From Asparagopsis taxiformis (lineage: Eukaryota > Rhodophyta > Florideophyceae > Bonnemaisoniales > Bonnemaisoniaceae): a stretch of 64,000 nt of DNA. The stretch covers positions 1-64,000 of the forward strand of contig JALQPE010000632.1 of NCBI GenBank assembly GCA_030407315.1. The letters are read 5' to 3'. Below are positions 1 to 11,051 of this stretch, in pieces; within the stretch, counting starts at the first letter, position 1; every line of letters starts with the position of its first letter. Below the pieces are notes generated by a model. That model was not told the DNA's origin. It worked only from the letters and a program-made list of their open reading frames with translations, and searched no databases. The translations under genes and the position numbers were made by a program.

Positions 1-508
1 GCACGCTTCAGTTCATGACATGTACCACGTTTGAAAACACTGTTTTGAGAATCTCGCCGTTGCACTTGACACATACATAAGTGTAACTGCATGAATCCAC
101 CATGATTGGCGATGACAACAGTCGAGACTTCAATAACTTGGCCCTTGGTGTACTTGCGCGAAATCCTGCCACGATAATAAAACCTACCACCACGAAGATG
201 CTGCTGCGGGCCCCCTTCTCGTCACCACACACACCGGAGCGCCATGTATCGCTCTGCGCCATGGGATCGAATAGCGTCCAATTATGTGCGCCCGCAACTT
301 CCTGAGAGCGCGATCCGGCACCTCGAACGGTGCTTTTCAGTCCAGTAGGAAAATGCGCATAGCGATCACGCGGCGCCGAATGAAAGTATATTGAGGGCGA
401 TAGTTCGCTGCCGGAGAGGAGCCCGCGTTGTGGCGGATCGGACAGCAGACCGTGTGAGAATGCTGTCGCAAGTAGGATGGCTACAGATGCGATGCGTAGA
501 TGCGACAT
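1..508 (-). pseudogene. AA15-like lytic polysaccharide monooxygenase, frameshifted, cut by window edge
   Basis: Reading leftward from ATG at 508, the first 18 residues form a hydrophobic signal peptide. Cleavage after it leaves H19-G20 followed by a DPPQRG motif, the N-terminal histidine-brace arrangement of secreted copper oxidases that attack chitin or cellulose. Further on, GVCGDE fits the family. After a run of five G around 209-213 the frame must shift by one base: the other frame then reads HLRGGRFYYRG, KYTKGQV and ANHGGFMQLHLC, the expected middle of an AA15-type domain, and stays open to base 1. The original frame instead gives unrelated sequence. The break could be a true frameshift, a sequencing error in the G run or a very small intron. 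This is the only gene in the window that does not look transposon-borne. The family call rests on remembered motifs, not on an alignment. Confidence 0.6.
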
Positions 509-782
509 TTCTCAGACGATAGAGACGCAGCTTGCGAAGACGGCATCGAGTGAAAACCGTCGCCTATGTAGAATCGTCATATGGGAGATCAATGGAGAGA
601 ATGGAACTTTTGCGACTGTGCTTGTGGCCCTTGTTTCGCTCTTCGCTCGGCGCTGGTCGCCATGAGGGACAGGTGACAATTCTAGCTGTGTGATAGTGTT
701 CAAGTGGTACGATACTTGCGACTGGGAACGTCAGTAGAGCTCTAGGGTAGGAAGAATAAACTTGGGCGGGAGGACGGGTTTT
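509..782. other. upstream region of the AA15-like gene
   Basis: No coding signal was seen here. It probably holds the promoter of the minus-strand gene starting at 508, but no convincing TATA element stands out. Confidence 0.3.
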
Positions 783-1000
783 CAGGACAAGCTGTCAGAC
801 CTGTAATTACTCTGTTTTCTTACAGCAAAGTCATCGTTAAGGCGGATTTTTTTCTTCAGGACAAGCTGTCAAAACTGTAAGTTCTCTGTTTTCTTACAGC
901 AAAGTCATCGTTAAGGCGGATTTGCCTCCTCAGGACAAGCTGTCGGAACTGCTATTCAGTTTTCTTACAGCAAAGGCAGTTTACCCAGGTTGCTTACAGA
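783..1000. repeat. about 75-bp tandem repeats carrying half of the 37-bp palindrome
   Basis: Three imperfect copies begin near 783, 857 and 932. Each has GGACAAGCTGTC, then TTACAGCAAAGTCATCG, which is the left arm of the 37-bp palindrome found nearby, followed by TTAAGGCGGATT instead of the right arm. They look like decayed relatives of the perfect palindromes that follow. Confidence 0.75.
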
Positions 1001-1275
1001 AAAGTCATCGTTACGATGACTTTGCTGTAAGTAAACAAAACATTACAGCAAAGTCATCGTTACGATGACTTTGCTGTAAGTAAACAAAACATTACAGCAA
1101 AGTCATCGTTACGATGACTTTGCTGTAAGAAAACAAAACATTACAGCAAAGTCATCGTTACGATGACTTTGCTGTAAGAAAACAAAACATTACAGCAAAG
1201 TCATCGTTACGATGACTTTGCTGTAAGAAAACAAAACATTACAGCAAAGTCATCTTAACGATGACTTTGCTGTAA
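994..1275. repeat. array of six 37-bp palindromes, 49-bp period
   Basis: TTACAGCAAAGTCATCGT, one central base and its exact reverse complement make a 37-bp perfect palindrome. Copies begin at about 994, 1043, 1092, 1141, 1190 and 1239, separated by the A-rich spacer GAAAACAAAACA or GTAAACAAAACA, so the period is 49 bp. The first and last copies carry small changes. The same palindrome builds the foldback modules elsewhere in the window. Confidence 0.9.
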
Positions 1276-1439
1276 GAAACCATAGTAAACCAACCTCTCT
1301 GTAAGCATTCGAGAGGGACTGATGTTTCTCACTCGGGAAGAAGAAGGAGACGATTTCGGACCCCGCGAAAAAGGCTGTAAAGTGGTCTGGAAGGGTTGGG
1401 GTGGTTCTAGGAAGCACTAAAACGTGTTCTAATTGCACT

Positions 1440-2170
1440 CAAAGCTTCTGGCTTGCGTGGTAGGGCTGGTAGAATTCATCGATTTTCGGTCACCAGATTC
1501 TCACAACTGGAGATGTGATGGTCAAAATGGAACTTTGTCCGAATTATGTGCAAGTGGTCTGTAAGGGTTGGAGTGGGTCTAGGGAGTACGGAAAAGTGTT
1601 CTTGAGTTCGTAAAGCTGCTGGCTTGCGCATTAGGGCTGACAGAATGCATCGAGTTTTGGTCACCAGATTCCCACAACTGGACATGTGATGGCCAAAATT
1701 GAACTTTGTCGGAACGAAGTGCAAGTGGTCTGGGAAGGTTGGGGTGGGTCTGGGGAGTACTGTAACGGGTTTTATTTGCCCTGAAAGCTGGTAGCTTGCG
1801 AGGTAGAGCTTCCGGAGTTCACTAATTTTTGGTCACCAGATTCTCACAACTGGAGATGTGATGGCCAAAATTGAACTTTGTCGGAACGAAGTGTAAGTGA
1901 TCCGTAAGGGCTGGAGTGGCTCTAGGGAGTACGGAAAAGTGTTTTATGTGTCCGTAAAGCTGTTGAATTGCGTGGTAGGGATTCCAGAATGCATCGACTT
2001 TTGGTCACCAGACTCCCACAACTGGAGATGTGATAGCCAAAATTGAACTTTGCAAGAACGAAGTGCAAGTGTTCTGGATGCCTTCAAGTGGCCTGGAAGC
2101 GTACTCTGGACAAGTTTTCGGACCTTGAAGAGGCTCAACTGCACAATGCTGATATTGAAATGAAACATTC
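1440..2170. repeat. about 172-bp degenerate tandem repeat, four copies
   Basis: The landmark GGTCACCAGATTCTCACAAC, or close variants, recurs at intervals of about 170-173 bases, preceded by GGCTTGCG and followed by GATGTGATGG. Copies diverge noticeably. A fifth relative lies at about 4535-4730, beside an isolated CACTA end. No gene is present; short open frames here are repeat-driven. Confidence 0.8.
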
Positions 2171-2950
2171 ATATAGTCCATTTTTAACTAGAACTTCTGG
2201 AATGGATTGCGTAGCCTATAGAGGAGCAATGTAGTTATATAATAGAGCTAGAAGCATGCCTCAACAACCTATCTCTCATGCCTCTAGTTCTCCTTCATTA
2301 TTCCAGTCTCCCTTCCTGTGACGCACCGCGCCTCTGGTGTCACTTCACACGCCCCTCCTGTGCATTAAATACCTGTCTACTACTTCCGTATTCTACTCAT
2401 ACCACCACCTTCATTTTACCCCATGCCTACCATCCTATCCTTTACCTTCTGTCCTTCAGTCCTAGGCTAACCTACTTCATAACCATCGATGTAAGGTGAA
2501 TATCTAGATTCCTACCTACTTGAGAGTATAGTTTATTATAACGGGAAACGGACGGTTTTGTATAGTCAATGTGCTACACAGCACCAGGAGTAGATTTTGC
2601 GCACCGATAATCTATGCTTGATATTGGAGAGACCGGCTTCTTGTAGCCTCGGAAAATGTGCAGGTAGTACCTTTCCAGAGGTCCTGGAGGTGTTCACACC
2701 AACTCTAGTCCATTTTAACGAGTTTGAATTTCGACCGCCAGAATCTCTGTCGTGAGAAAATGGTGGTCGGAATTTACCGTGCTGCTCTCCCAATACTGAA
2801 CTTTTTAGGTAGTTCAGCCCGGGTGAACAAGACACAGATTGCTCTTCAAAGCCGCCCGAAGCCGTCGAAACCATCCTTCCACAATGTTCCCGACTTCAAA
2901 ATTCCTATCTCACCCTTCCCAAAGTGAGAGAGGGACCAAGGTACCAGACG

Positions 2951-3329
2951 CTTACAGCTGAGGCAGTTTACCAGGGATGCTTACAGCAAAGTCATCGTTA
3001 CGATGACTTTGCTGTAAGAAAAGAAAACATTACAGTGGGCGAAGGATTTTACCGGGTGAAAAAATCACCAAGAATTTTTTTACCGGGTAAAAAATCGTGG
3101 CTACTGTAATGAAACGTTTTCTTACAGCAAAGTCATCGTAACGATGACTTTGCTGTAAGAAAAGGAAACATTACAGTAGGCGAAGAATTTTTACCGGGTA
3201 AAAAATCACCAAGAATTTTTTTACCGGGTAAAAAAACGTGCCTGCTGTAATGTTTTCTTTCCTTACAGCAAAGTCATCGTAACGATGACTTTGCTGTCAG
3301 CACCCGCGGTAAACTGCCTCAGCTGTAAG
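2951..3329. repeat. foldback module with nested palindromes
   Basis: The outer arms are CTTACAGCTGAGGCAGTTTA on the left and the matching inverted sequence ending CTGTAAG on the right. Inside are three 37-bp palindromes separated by segments with ATTACAG...CTGTAAT arms around TTTACCGGGTAAA cores. The whole could fold into one long hairpin. Confidence 0.85.
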
Positions 3330-4018
3330 CGGTCTGGCTTCACCCTCTCTCTCATGTCTCTTGTCTTCCTTCATCCCAGCCTATCCCAACCTCCCTTCTA
3401 TGTCGACTCCGGTGTCACTCCAGCCGACCCTTCAGTGAGTGCAATCCTTCTCTACCACCGCCATAATCTACTCATACTATCCCCTTCATGTTGCTGCATA
3501 CCTACCCTCCCATCCTTCCTGATTTTCCTACAATCCTAGGCTAGCCTACTTACCAACTATGTTGGTATTGAAGGCAGCTAGATTCCTAGTAACTCAGATC
3601 TATAGTCTGCTGAAAAGGGCGATTTGGTGTGGTCACTGTGCCACACGGCACCAGGAATAGAATCTGGCCACGGATACTCTATGCTTGATCTCAGAGAGAA
3701 CAGCTGCGCCAATGCTCCGAAAACGTGCTGTCAGTACCTTTCCAGACGTCCTGGAGGTGCTCATGCCAGCTCTAGTTCATTTTAGGGAGGCTGAGTTTCG
3801 ACAATCAGAATTTCACTCTTGAGGAAATTGTGTTTGAAATTTTGTGCACTCCTCCCGCCGTACCAGGCAGGGCACCCAGCCCAGACTGGGTTAGCACGAC
3901 GCAGAGTGCTCCCCAACACCGCTAACAGCCGTCCAAACCATCCCTCTGCCATGTTTTACGGCTTCACAATTCCTTGCTCACCCTTCCCAAGGTGAGGGAG
4001 GGACCAAGCTCCCAGCCG

Positions 4019-4228
4019 CTTACAGCTGAGGCAGTTTACCAGGGATGCTTACAGCAAAGTCATCGTTACGATGACTTTGCTGTAAGAAAACGTTTTCATT
4101 ACAGTGGCCAGGAATTTTTTACCCGGTAAAAAAATCATGGCTACTGTAATGAATTGTTTTCTTACAGCAAAGTCATCGTAACGATGACTTTGCTGTAAAC
4201 ATCCCTGGTAAACTGCTCCGTCTGTAAG
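4019..4228. repeat. minimal 210-bp foldback module
   Basis: This is the simplest complete unit: outer arm CTTACAGCTGAGGCAG, a 37-bp palindrome, an ATTACAGTGGCC...CTACTGTAAT inner hairpin around TTTACCCGGTAAA, a second 37-bp palindrome, and an inverted outer arm ending CTGTAAG. It resembles a foldback-type miniature inverted-repeat element. No clear target-site duplication was seen. Confidence 0.85.
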
Positions 4229-4464
4229 CCGTTGGTCTCAACCCTCGATCTCATGTCTGTTGTCCTCCTTCATCATCTCCACATCCCTTCCTGCTAAGCA
4301 TCACTTCTCTAGTGTCACTCTACCAGTCCTTTTCGTGCATGAAATACTTTTCTACCACTGCCATAGTCTACACATACTATTGCCTCTATACTTCTGCATG
4401 CCTACGCTTCCATCTTTCTCTCCCGTGCTAGGCTTAGAGAATATCCTACTTCCTGAAGATCATT

Positions 4465-4531
4465 GTACAGTGAGGCAGTAAAAATCACTGTCTCACCGTA
4501 CTGTCTGAGGCCCCTTTTCAACACCGTAGTG
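4465..4531 (+). mobile_element. isolated CACTA-type right end
   Basis: The segment ends CAACACCGTAGTG at 4519-4531, preceded by CCCCTTTT and palindromic GTAAAAATCACTGTC repeats, like the end at 11029. Only about 65 bases of element remain. The base pair after it is TA, as is the pair before the CACTA start at 19870. Confidence 0.75.
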
Positions 4532-4534
4532 TAT

Positions 4535-4730
4535 AAGGGCTGGAGTGGCTCTGGGGATTACAGAAAGGTGTTTTATCTGTCCGTAAAGCTTCTGGCTTGC
4601 GCATTAGGGCTGGCAGAATGCATCGATTTTTGGTCATCAGATTCTCACAACTGCAGATATGATGAATTTCGGCCATGGCCAAAATTCAACTTTGTCGGAA
4701 CGACGTAGATTTGGACTGGATGCCTCCAAG
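4535..4730. repeat. single copy of the 172-bp repeat
   Basis: The block carries the GGCTTGCGCATTAGGGCTGG and GGTCATCAGATTCTCACAAC landmarks of the array at 1440-2170. It lies directly after the CACTA end at 4531. Confidence 0.7.
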
Positions 4731-5362
4731 TGCATGCACTTGAAAGTGCACTTAGTCCAAAAAATTGTCCAGAGTACGCTCCCAGGCGATGGCCTGGAAG
4801 TGTACTCTGGACAAGTTTTTGGACCTGGAAGAGGTTGAATTGCACAATGCTTGTGTTGAAATGAAACATTTATATGGCCCATTCTTTACTCGGACAGCTG
4901 AAATCCTATCTACTCGAGAGTAAAGTATATAAAAACTGGAAACAGACGGTTTTGTATAGTCAATGTGCCACACGGCACCAAGAGTAGATTTTGCCCTCCG
5001 ATAATCTATGGTTGATTTCAGAGAGGATAACCGCGTGCAGTCACAGGACATGTGTTACCAGATCCTTCCCAGAGGTCCTGGAGGTGTTCACACCAACTCC
5101 AGCCCACTTTAACGAGTTTGAATTTCGAAAGTCAGAATCTCTGTCGTGAGAAAATTGAACCATTTCCGACCACGTGGTAGAAATTTCGTACACTCCTCCA
5201 ACCATACTAGACACAACACCCAGCTCAAACCGGGTGTAAACAACACAATGTGTTACCTAATGCCGCCTACAGCCGTCCATACCATTCCTATACCCTGTTT
5301 CCTGACTTCATAATTCCCTCCTCACCCTTCCCTAGGTCGGAAAAGGACGGAAGTCCCTGCCG

Positions 5363-5826
5363 CTTACAGCGGAAGCAATTTACCAGGGATGCTTACAGCA
5401 AAGTCATCGTTACGATGACTTTGCTGTAAGAAAATAAATCATTACAGCAGCCATGATTTTTTACCCGGTAAAAAAATTCTTGGCCACTGTAATTGAAACG
5501 CTTTCTTACAGCAAAGTCATCGTAACGATGACTTTGCTGTAAGAAAATAAATCATTACAGCAGCCACGATTTTTCACCCGGTAAAAATTCTTGCTGATTT
5601 TTTACCCGGTAAAATTTCTTTGGCCACTGCAATGGAAACGTTTCCTTACAGCAAAGTCATCGTTACGATGACTTTGCTGTAAGAAAATAAATCATTACAG
5701 CTGCCATGATTTTTTTACCCGGTGAAAAAATTCTTGGCCACTGTAATGGAAACGCTTTCTTACAGCAAAGTCATCGTAACGATGACTTTGCTGTAAGAAT
5801 CCCCGGTAAACGGCTTCCGCTGTAAG
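5363..5826. repeat. foldback module with four 37-bp palindromes
   Basis: The outer arms are CTTACAGCGGAAGCAATTTA on the left and the inverted counterpart ending CTGTAAG on the right. Inside, 37-bp palindromes with T or A centres alternate with CCGGTAAA-type inner palindromes. It corresponds in position, inverted, to the modules around 51418-52748 in the complete element. Confidence 0.85.
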
Positions 5827-6244
5827 GGGCTGAGAGTTCCGTCCCCCTCCCACCTAGGGAAGGGTGAGCAAGGAATTGGGAAGTCAGGAACATGGCTCAG
5901 CAGAACGTTTGTACGGCTGTGAGTGGCTTCCAGGAGCATTCTGTGTCATGTGTTATCTCAGCAACGTCTCTTATAGTCGAACCTCACGGGTTGTCAAGGT
6001 CTAAAACTAGTTCCCCCCTACGGTCTAGCTAGTGAAATCATGTAAAGTTGTAGACTAATACAAAAATGTAGCAATCAATAGGCTTAGTAGCACTAAACTA
6101 TGACATGAAGGTCAGATGTATAGATGAAAATAGAAAGGTGGGCTAAGCGAATAATGTTGAGATGAGAAAGACAGAACTTCATAGCAGGGAACAATAGCAT
6201 AGGTTTTAATACTTCTCGTATGCTATCTATTGCTCCTGTCATAC
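5827..6244. other. inverted match to 3' flank of the second dioxygenase gene
   Basis: No gene is present. Read on the minus strand, it matches the stretch downstream of the dioxygenase gene ending at 50932 (about 50933-51417), with indels. This supports 1-11029 being a decayed inverted copy of the giant element. Confidence 0.7.
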
Positions 6245-8562
6245 TTTTAATATTCGACGGTGTGGATGTGGTCCGTGAGGACGTCCTTCTCCGTCTTCAA
6301 GTAGATGTGGCCGCGCGTGGGCAGACCATAGACTAAATTCTGCTCCCACAGGAAGATCTCCTCACCTGAAGCCGACCCCGTAATGGTAAAGGTCACCGCG
6401 ATCAACTAAGACGGAATAGGGTGGCACATAAAAGTGGTTAACGGGAACCTTCCACATGTCGGCGTCCGTATGGACCAGGCATACATGACTATAAGGTGCA
6501 GCTACTATAAAGAACCCATCGGATCCGCTCGACATCATGAAATAGGATGGGGATTGGGTAGGTCCGACTCCTCAAAATTGGGATTCTCAGAAGTCCGTGT
6601 GCCCATCCTGGTCCGCAGCCCCATCTGTTTTAAGAAGCAGCCGTAATCCTGTCTTCGGGAAAAAGACAGGATCCTCACCCTCCATTCCCAACTTCAAGAA
6701 ATCCGCACAAACACCAAGAGCAAGCTCTGCCACCAACTTGTTCCTGTACATATCCAAATTCCCCTCCTCCAGCTTGTCGCACAATTCACACCGCGGCAGG
6801 GGGAGTCGCCCACGACCACCATCTATGCGGTCCTTCGCAGCACCCACGTTGTGGATGAAATGCCACGGCGAAGGATCAAAACCGGGCTTGGCGAAATCTG
6901 GGGGCTCGTCCTGTGGTTTCCTGTCTTCATAATCAGAATCAGACTGCTGGGAGGGTTTCTGTGGCTTTTCAACCTCCTCAACCAGCTGGAACTGCCGAGA
7001 AAAGTGACTGAAGAGGTCATGCGTCGCGCTACCAGCCGTGGACGACTGCAAGAGGCCTTCCACAACAACCACCCCCATGTTGTCCAGCAACGCCGCTTCA
7101 CCGCAAAGTACTATTCCACCACCGAGTCCTCAGCACCTGGCGATGCAGCTGCCAGGAATGCTGCCGCCTTTATTTCCGCCCGCACCGTCTCTACCGTCGT
7201 AATTTCCATGTAGTACTTCATCGGGCTACCAGACGCAATTGCGTTAGGGAGAACGGCGGCCACATTCTCATCGACGATACTGTCGGGAATAGGATTTTCA
7301 TGGGCGTCGTCGAACTGGAGAATCGGCTCCCGAGAACGTCCTCTGGAAGCCGACTTGGATTTCTTTGACGACGACTTTGATGAAGTCTCACTGAGCTTCC
7401 TCTTTTTGGTAGAGGGCTCGGGCGTCGCAGAAGCGGTTTCCCAGTTGCGCTTCCCGAGGATGGAGCTTTTACCCGCATCCTTGGGTGCGCTCTCCAGCTC
7501 GACGACCTGAACAGGGCTCGCACCACCCGCCGTCGCTGTTCCACCACGACCGGAACGACTCTCTTTCAGGCAGGTACTCCTTTTGGGCATCACTTTCCCA
7601 GAAGTTTCCACTCCGGACGATGCAGACACGACAGGGGTAGTGGCAGAAACAGAGGCAGCCTCGGAATAGCTGGAAGAATCTAATTGAGGTGGTACTACCT
7701 CAATTGGATTCTTCAAAGGCAAAGGAATGGAGGATGAAGGGATGGTCAGGGAAATGGAAATGGAAGGGGAAGGGTTGGCGGAATCATGACCACATGTGAC
7801 TGGGAGCGCAGCATGTGGGATGTGTGGGTCCACCACGTAAAATTGTTTCCGCATTTACATGTCGCGGTAGCCAGTTACGCGCAGGAGCATTTTCCTGGCG
7901 TCCTTTCAAAACACAGACTTCCGATTGGGAAAGATCTTCTCAAACTTGGAGCCATTGGGAGGGCCTTCCTTGGGATGTAAGTCCGCTCAGAACCCCTTCT
8001 TGGGCACCATCAGCGCAAAAACTTCGACAACGCGTGAGTGAATGTCGAAGCTCTTGCTCGGGTCACCCACGCTGGGAATGGAGCCATCCAGCATCCTCAA
8101 CACATCCGAAACGTTCCAATACTCGGCCACCTCCTTCACGTACCCGAAGATTTCCAACAAACCAGCAATCCATTCCTGCCCAATGGTACCAACCGAGTTC
8201 GGTTTCAGCCCGGCCCACCAACGGCTACAAGTGTAGTACGCCGTCATCTCGAGGTTGACACAATTTTGGACGTCCGGAGCACCCCTAAACGATCCGTTGA
8301 ACAACAATTTCACCGTACACCCAGCCAGATTCTCCGTCGAAGAGAACTGCACGAACTCTGGCCTGTTCGGAATAGTTTTCTGCAGCCAAATCCGTTTTCA
8401 AGAATTGCTCCATCGTTGCAGACTTCTTCAACCACTAGCCAACGACCTCTGATATTCACTTTGCGAGGTTCAACTTGCACTTCAGACGAACTATACTGGG
8501 CAATATTGATGCATGTCTCGCTTGCTGAAGGAGATTTACTCTTTTCCGCTACTTCTCCGCTA
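6245..8562 (-). pseudogene. chimeric relic of the ParB-dioxygenase genes
   Basis: Read leftward, 8562-8456 matches the 5' part of the gene at 42448 (about 42608-42710). Then 8455-8378 matches its middle (about 43570-43660). From about 8377 to 6245 the match switches to the paralogue at 47285, from the segment coding FSSTEDLAG to the C-terminus. The ParB-like region is absent, and the frame is broken several times, for example near 7987, 7100 and 6590. The dioxygenase histidine-brace region survives in part (HTDF near 6590). The relic mixes two paralogues, either by recombination or because it descends from a third family member. It cannot encode a full protein. Confidence 0.85.
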
Positions 8563-8594
8563 TAGTGCAGAATTATATTTCTCCGCCACTAAAT

Positions 8595-8780
8595 TCAACC
8601 ATTAAGAAACCTTTCCTGGCTTTCATTCGATCCAATGAACTGTTTCACCACAATGATTTGTCCTATGCTCATTACTTTATGCACAATGATTGCTATTTCA
8701 TCCGGGCTCGACCTACTCAATATCGTTTTGCTATCTTGTATCGCATTCCCTAAACACCAGCCTGGCCAAGACGTATCCAC
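8595..8780 (-). CDS. conserved 61-codon micro-ORF of the giant element (decayed copy)
   Basis: This short frame begins MDTSWPGWCLGNAIQDSK and ends with ERFLNG. It matches the 58-codon frame at 37030-37206, upstream of the complete transposase. The two differ by substitutions and an in-frame three-codon insertion, which suggests selection on the reading frame rather than chance. No family is recognised. It could be a small protein, a first exon or a regulatory upstream frame. In this copy the transposase that should follow is missing, so it is probably not functional here. Confidence 0.4.
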   Translation of the reverse strand: MDTSWPGWCLGNAIQDSKTILSRSSPDEIAIIVHKVMSIGQIIVVKQFIGSNESQERFLNG

Positions 8781-9450
8781 TTCCGTTTGTTACGCAGTGA
8801 TGCTCTAAGCACTAATACTGAATCTGATTTTCTCATGCACGTAGTTCCTACTCGTATACTCTACCATATTCTCGGCCCTATTCACAAGGTGAAAACACGA
8901 TGTCTCGTTGAATCGTACTCGGTGTGATATCTTAAATTAGGATACATTTATATATTGCAATGCAGACTCACTGCTCGCTTGAAACATGAAAATTATAAAA
9001 ATTCTTCGACACTGCTGTTTCCTAACCGCCACCATCCACGTGGCCCGCTTTGACTGCCTGCCAAGTGTACTCGGAGCATACAATGACGTTATCGATATAT
9101 ACCATCCACATCATCACTGGAAGGCGGACTCCTCGTCCAGGAAAGTGCGCCATTTTTCTTACTCTTCACCTCCGCCTGTCCTGTAGGCCCCATATGCTAG
9201 TGTTTTTCCTATATTTCTGTAGTGATGACGTCATTCTAGACAATAAAAGGCGGTAGAAGATACGATAATGTGCGCCTCCTCTGCCAGATCATGTGCTTCC
9301 AAGCGTAATTCGCAGCCTAGGTATCGTTTTTCTGGGCCTCCCATCGCACCGCTCTGTTTCAAACTCATCCCTCTATTGTTCTCCTACACGTCATTTCCGC
9401 CCGCAGAGTGCTACTTAAACAACAGATTCTGAAAATCCCTGTTTCCATCT
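8781..9450. other. gene-free, inverted match to 36349-37029
   Basis: No coding sequence was seen. On the minus strand it corresponds to the 5' region of the complete element, between the hairpin and the micro-ORF. Confidence 0.65.
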
Positions 9451-9589
9451 TCATATCCGTCGGAAACAAAGCAACAACCCTGGCCGTGGAAGCCGTATAG
9501 ATCATCTAAACTGCTTCCAAAGCGTAAGTTTTAGATCATCAATACGGCTTCCAAGGCCAAAGTTGTTGCTTTGTCTCCGACGGATATGA
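9451..9589. ncRNA. 139-nt long hairpin, copy 1
   Basis: TCATATCCGTCGGAAACAAA at the left is complementary to the right end, and pairing continues with few mismatches through AGCAACAAC, GGCC, GGAAGCCGTAT and AGATCATC to a short loop. The same hairpin appears inverted at 36210-36348. Its preservation while the surroundings drift suggests a structured RNA or a cruciform site. Whether it is transcribed cannot be seen. Confidence 0.55.
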
Positions 9590-10293
9590 ACCATGATGGT
9601 ACGTTTCCACAACTCACGCCACTAACCCAGTTTTCTATTCGTTTTCTCTTTCTCAGGTTTCCAGTCGGTGAGTGTTCCACTTCTACTTTCATTTATCTTT
9701 CTCTCTTACCACTTCTCCACTACTTTTCTTTTCTGCCTGTGAGTACATATCTCAATTTGGGATGCAATGGTATTTGTTAAGGTACGTTAGTCTCCTAATC
9801 ACCATCAATTTCCCTCTCCAATTCAACGTCACTAACTTGTTTCCTTTCTCTACATCATTTTTTCTTCTTCTCTTCATTTCCTAGCTTATTCATGCAGCTC
9901 AATCAGTTGATAGATTTCTAGACTTTTCTAGTAGTTTTAGTTTTACTCGTCGGAATAGTGTTAGTTGTAGTAGCATTTTTAACATAGGGATTGTTTATTC
10001 TCAATGTAGCCTGCGCAAATAAACAAATCCAGAGTGAAGCTTCCCATATCGCACCCTCTTAGATTGCTACCTATCCTACCGCGTATACCTCTCGCTAGCT
10101 CATAGTCACTACGAAATAAAAATTCCTAGCCGTACTATTCTGTCCATTCCCATATGAATACCGTCCATGCCCCATCCTCATAGCGCTAGAACTGCCTTCC
10201 TCTACCCCGGAAAGATGCCCACGACAGCGTGACGCTCCATCTCATCCACCACTCCCAGACACCGAATTTTACTATATCAGGACACTACTTTTA
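9590..10293. other. gene-free, inverted match to 35516-36209
   Basis: The stretch is AT-rich and pyrimidine-rich without a credible gene. It mirrors the region between satellite and hairpin in the complete element. Confidence 0.65.
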
Positions 10294-10678
10294 CTGTCTC
10301 CAGGTGCTGCCCAGGGCAGCACGAAATACTGTCTCCAGGTGCTGCCCAGGGCAGCACAAAGTACTGTCTCCAGGTGCTGCCCAGGGCAGCACGAAATACT
10401 GTCTACAGGTGCTGCCCAGGGCAGCACAAAGTACTGTCTACAGGTACTGCCCAGGGCAGCACAAAGTACTGTCTACAGGTACTGCCCAGGGCAGCACAAA
10501 GTACTGTCTACAGGTACTGCCCAGGGCAGCACAAAGTACTGTCTACAGGTACTGCCCAGGGCAGCACAAAGTACTGTCTACAGGTACTGCCCAGGACAGT
10601 GAAAATCACTGTCTCCAGGTACTGCCCAGGACAGTGAAAATCACTGTCCCCAGGTACTGCCCAGGACAGTGCACCGTG
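10294..10678. repeat. 35-bp satellite, about 11 copies
   Basis: The unit is CAGGTGCTGCCCAGGGCAG plus about 16 further bases ending CTGTCTC. It contains the near-perfect palindrome GTGCTGCCCAGGGCAGCAC. Later copies shift to GTACTGCCCAGGACAGTG. Because 35 is not a multiple of three, all frames stay open and give a periodic artefact protein. The inverted counterpart at 34921-35515 has about 17 copies. Confidence 0.95.
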
Positions 10679-11029
10679 TTGGTTCCATCTATTGTCCCAG
10701 GCAGCGTATTTCACTATCCGGCCATGTTGCCTTGGCCAATACAAAACACTATCCGCCAACACTGCCCAGTACAGTAAATTACATCATATCCAACTATTGA
10801 ATAAATCATTAATTTTTACTGTCTCCATTCACTGCCTCAGACAGTACTGTGAGACAGTGTTTTTTACTGTCTGCAGACAGTGTTCCGTACTGTCTGCCAG
10901 ACAGTGCAAATCACTGTCTCCAAGTGTGGCATTAATTTTCATTTGCCGCATAGTGATTTTTACTGTCTCAGACAGTAAAAATCACTGTCTCGCAGTACTG
11001 TCTGAGGCCCCCTTTTCAACACCGTAGTG
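10679..11029 (+). mobile_element. CACTA-type end with subterminal palindromes, copy B
   Basis: It ends CAACACCGTAGTG at 11017-11029. Inward lie repeated ACAGTAAAAATCACTGTC-type palindromes, the kind of subterminal sites that CACTA accessory proteins bind. It is the inverted match of 34561-34920, so the element lies to the left. Confidence 0.85.
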
Positions 11030-11051
11030 TCGCTTCCGGGAAAGCTTCATT

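Larger units (their letters stand above)
2240..5960. repeat. tandem array of about 1-kb compound repeat units
   Basis: Three related units follow one another. Each has a pyrimidine-rich stretch, then a landmark around GTGCCACACGGCACCA (near 2570, 3645 and 4965), a segment ending CTCACCCTTCCC, and a foldback module of 37-bp palindromes. The third unit is interrupted by a CACTA end and a 172-bp repeat copy at about 4465-4890. Related unit sequence also lies at 46216-46756 and 51757-52288. No gene is seen. Confidence 0.75.

Noticed and set aside
994..1275. Regularly spaced repeats resembling a CRISPR array
   Set aside because: Spacers are the same A-rich 12 bases each time, the repeat is a full palindrome, and the context is eukaryotic transposons.
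10229..10777. A 182-codon frame with a strong repeat pattern
   Set aside because: It is produced by the 35-bp satellite; other frames and the opposite strand are equally open, so it is not evidence for a protein.
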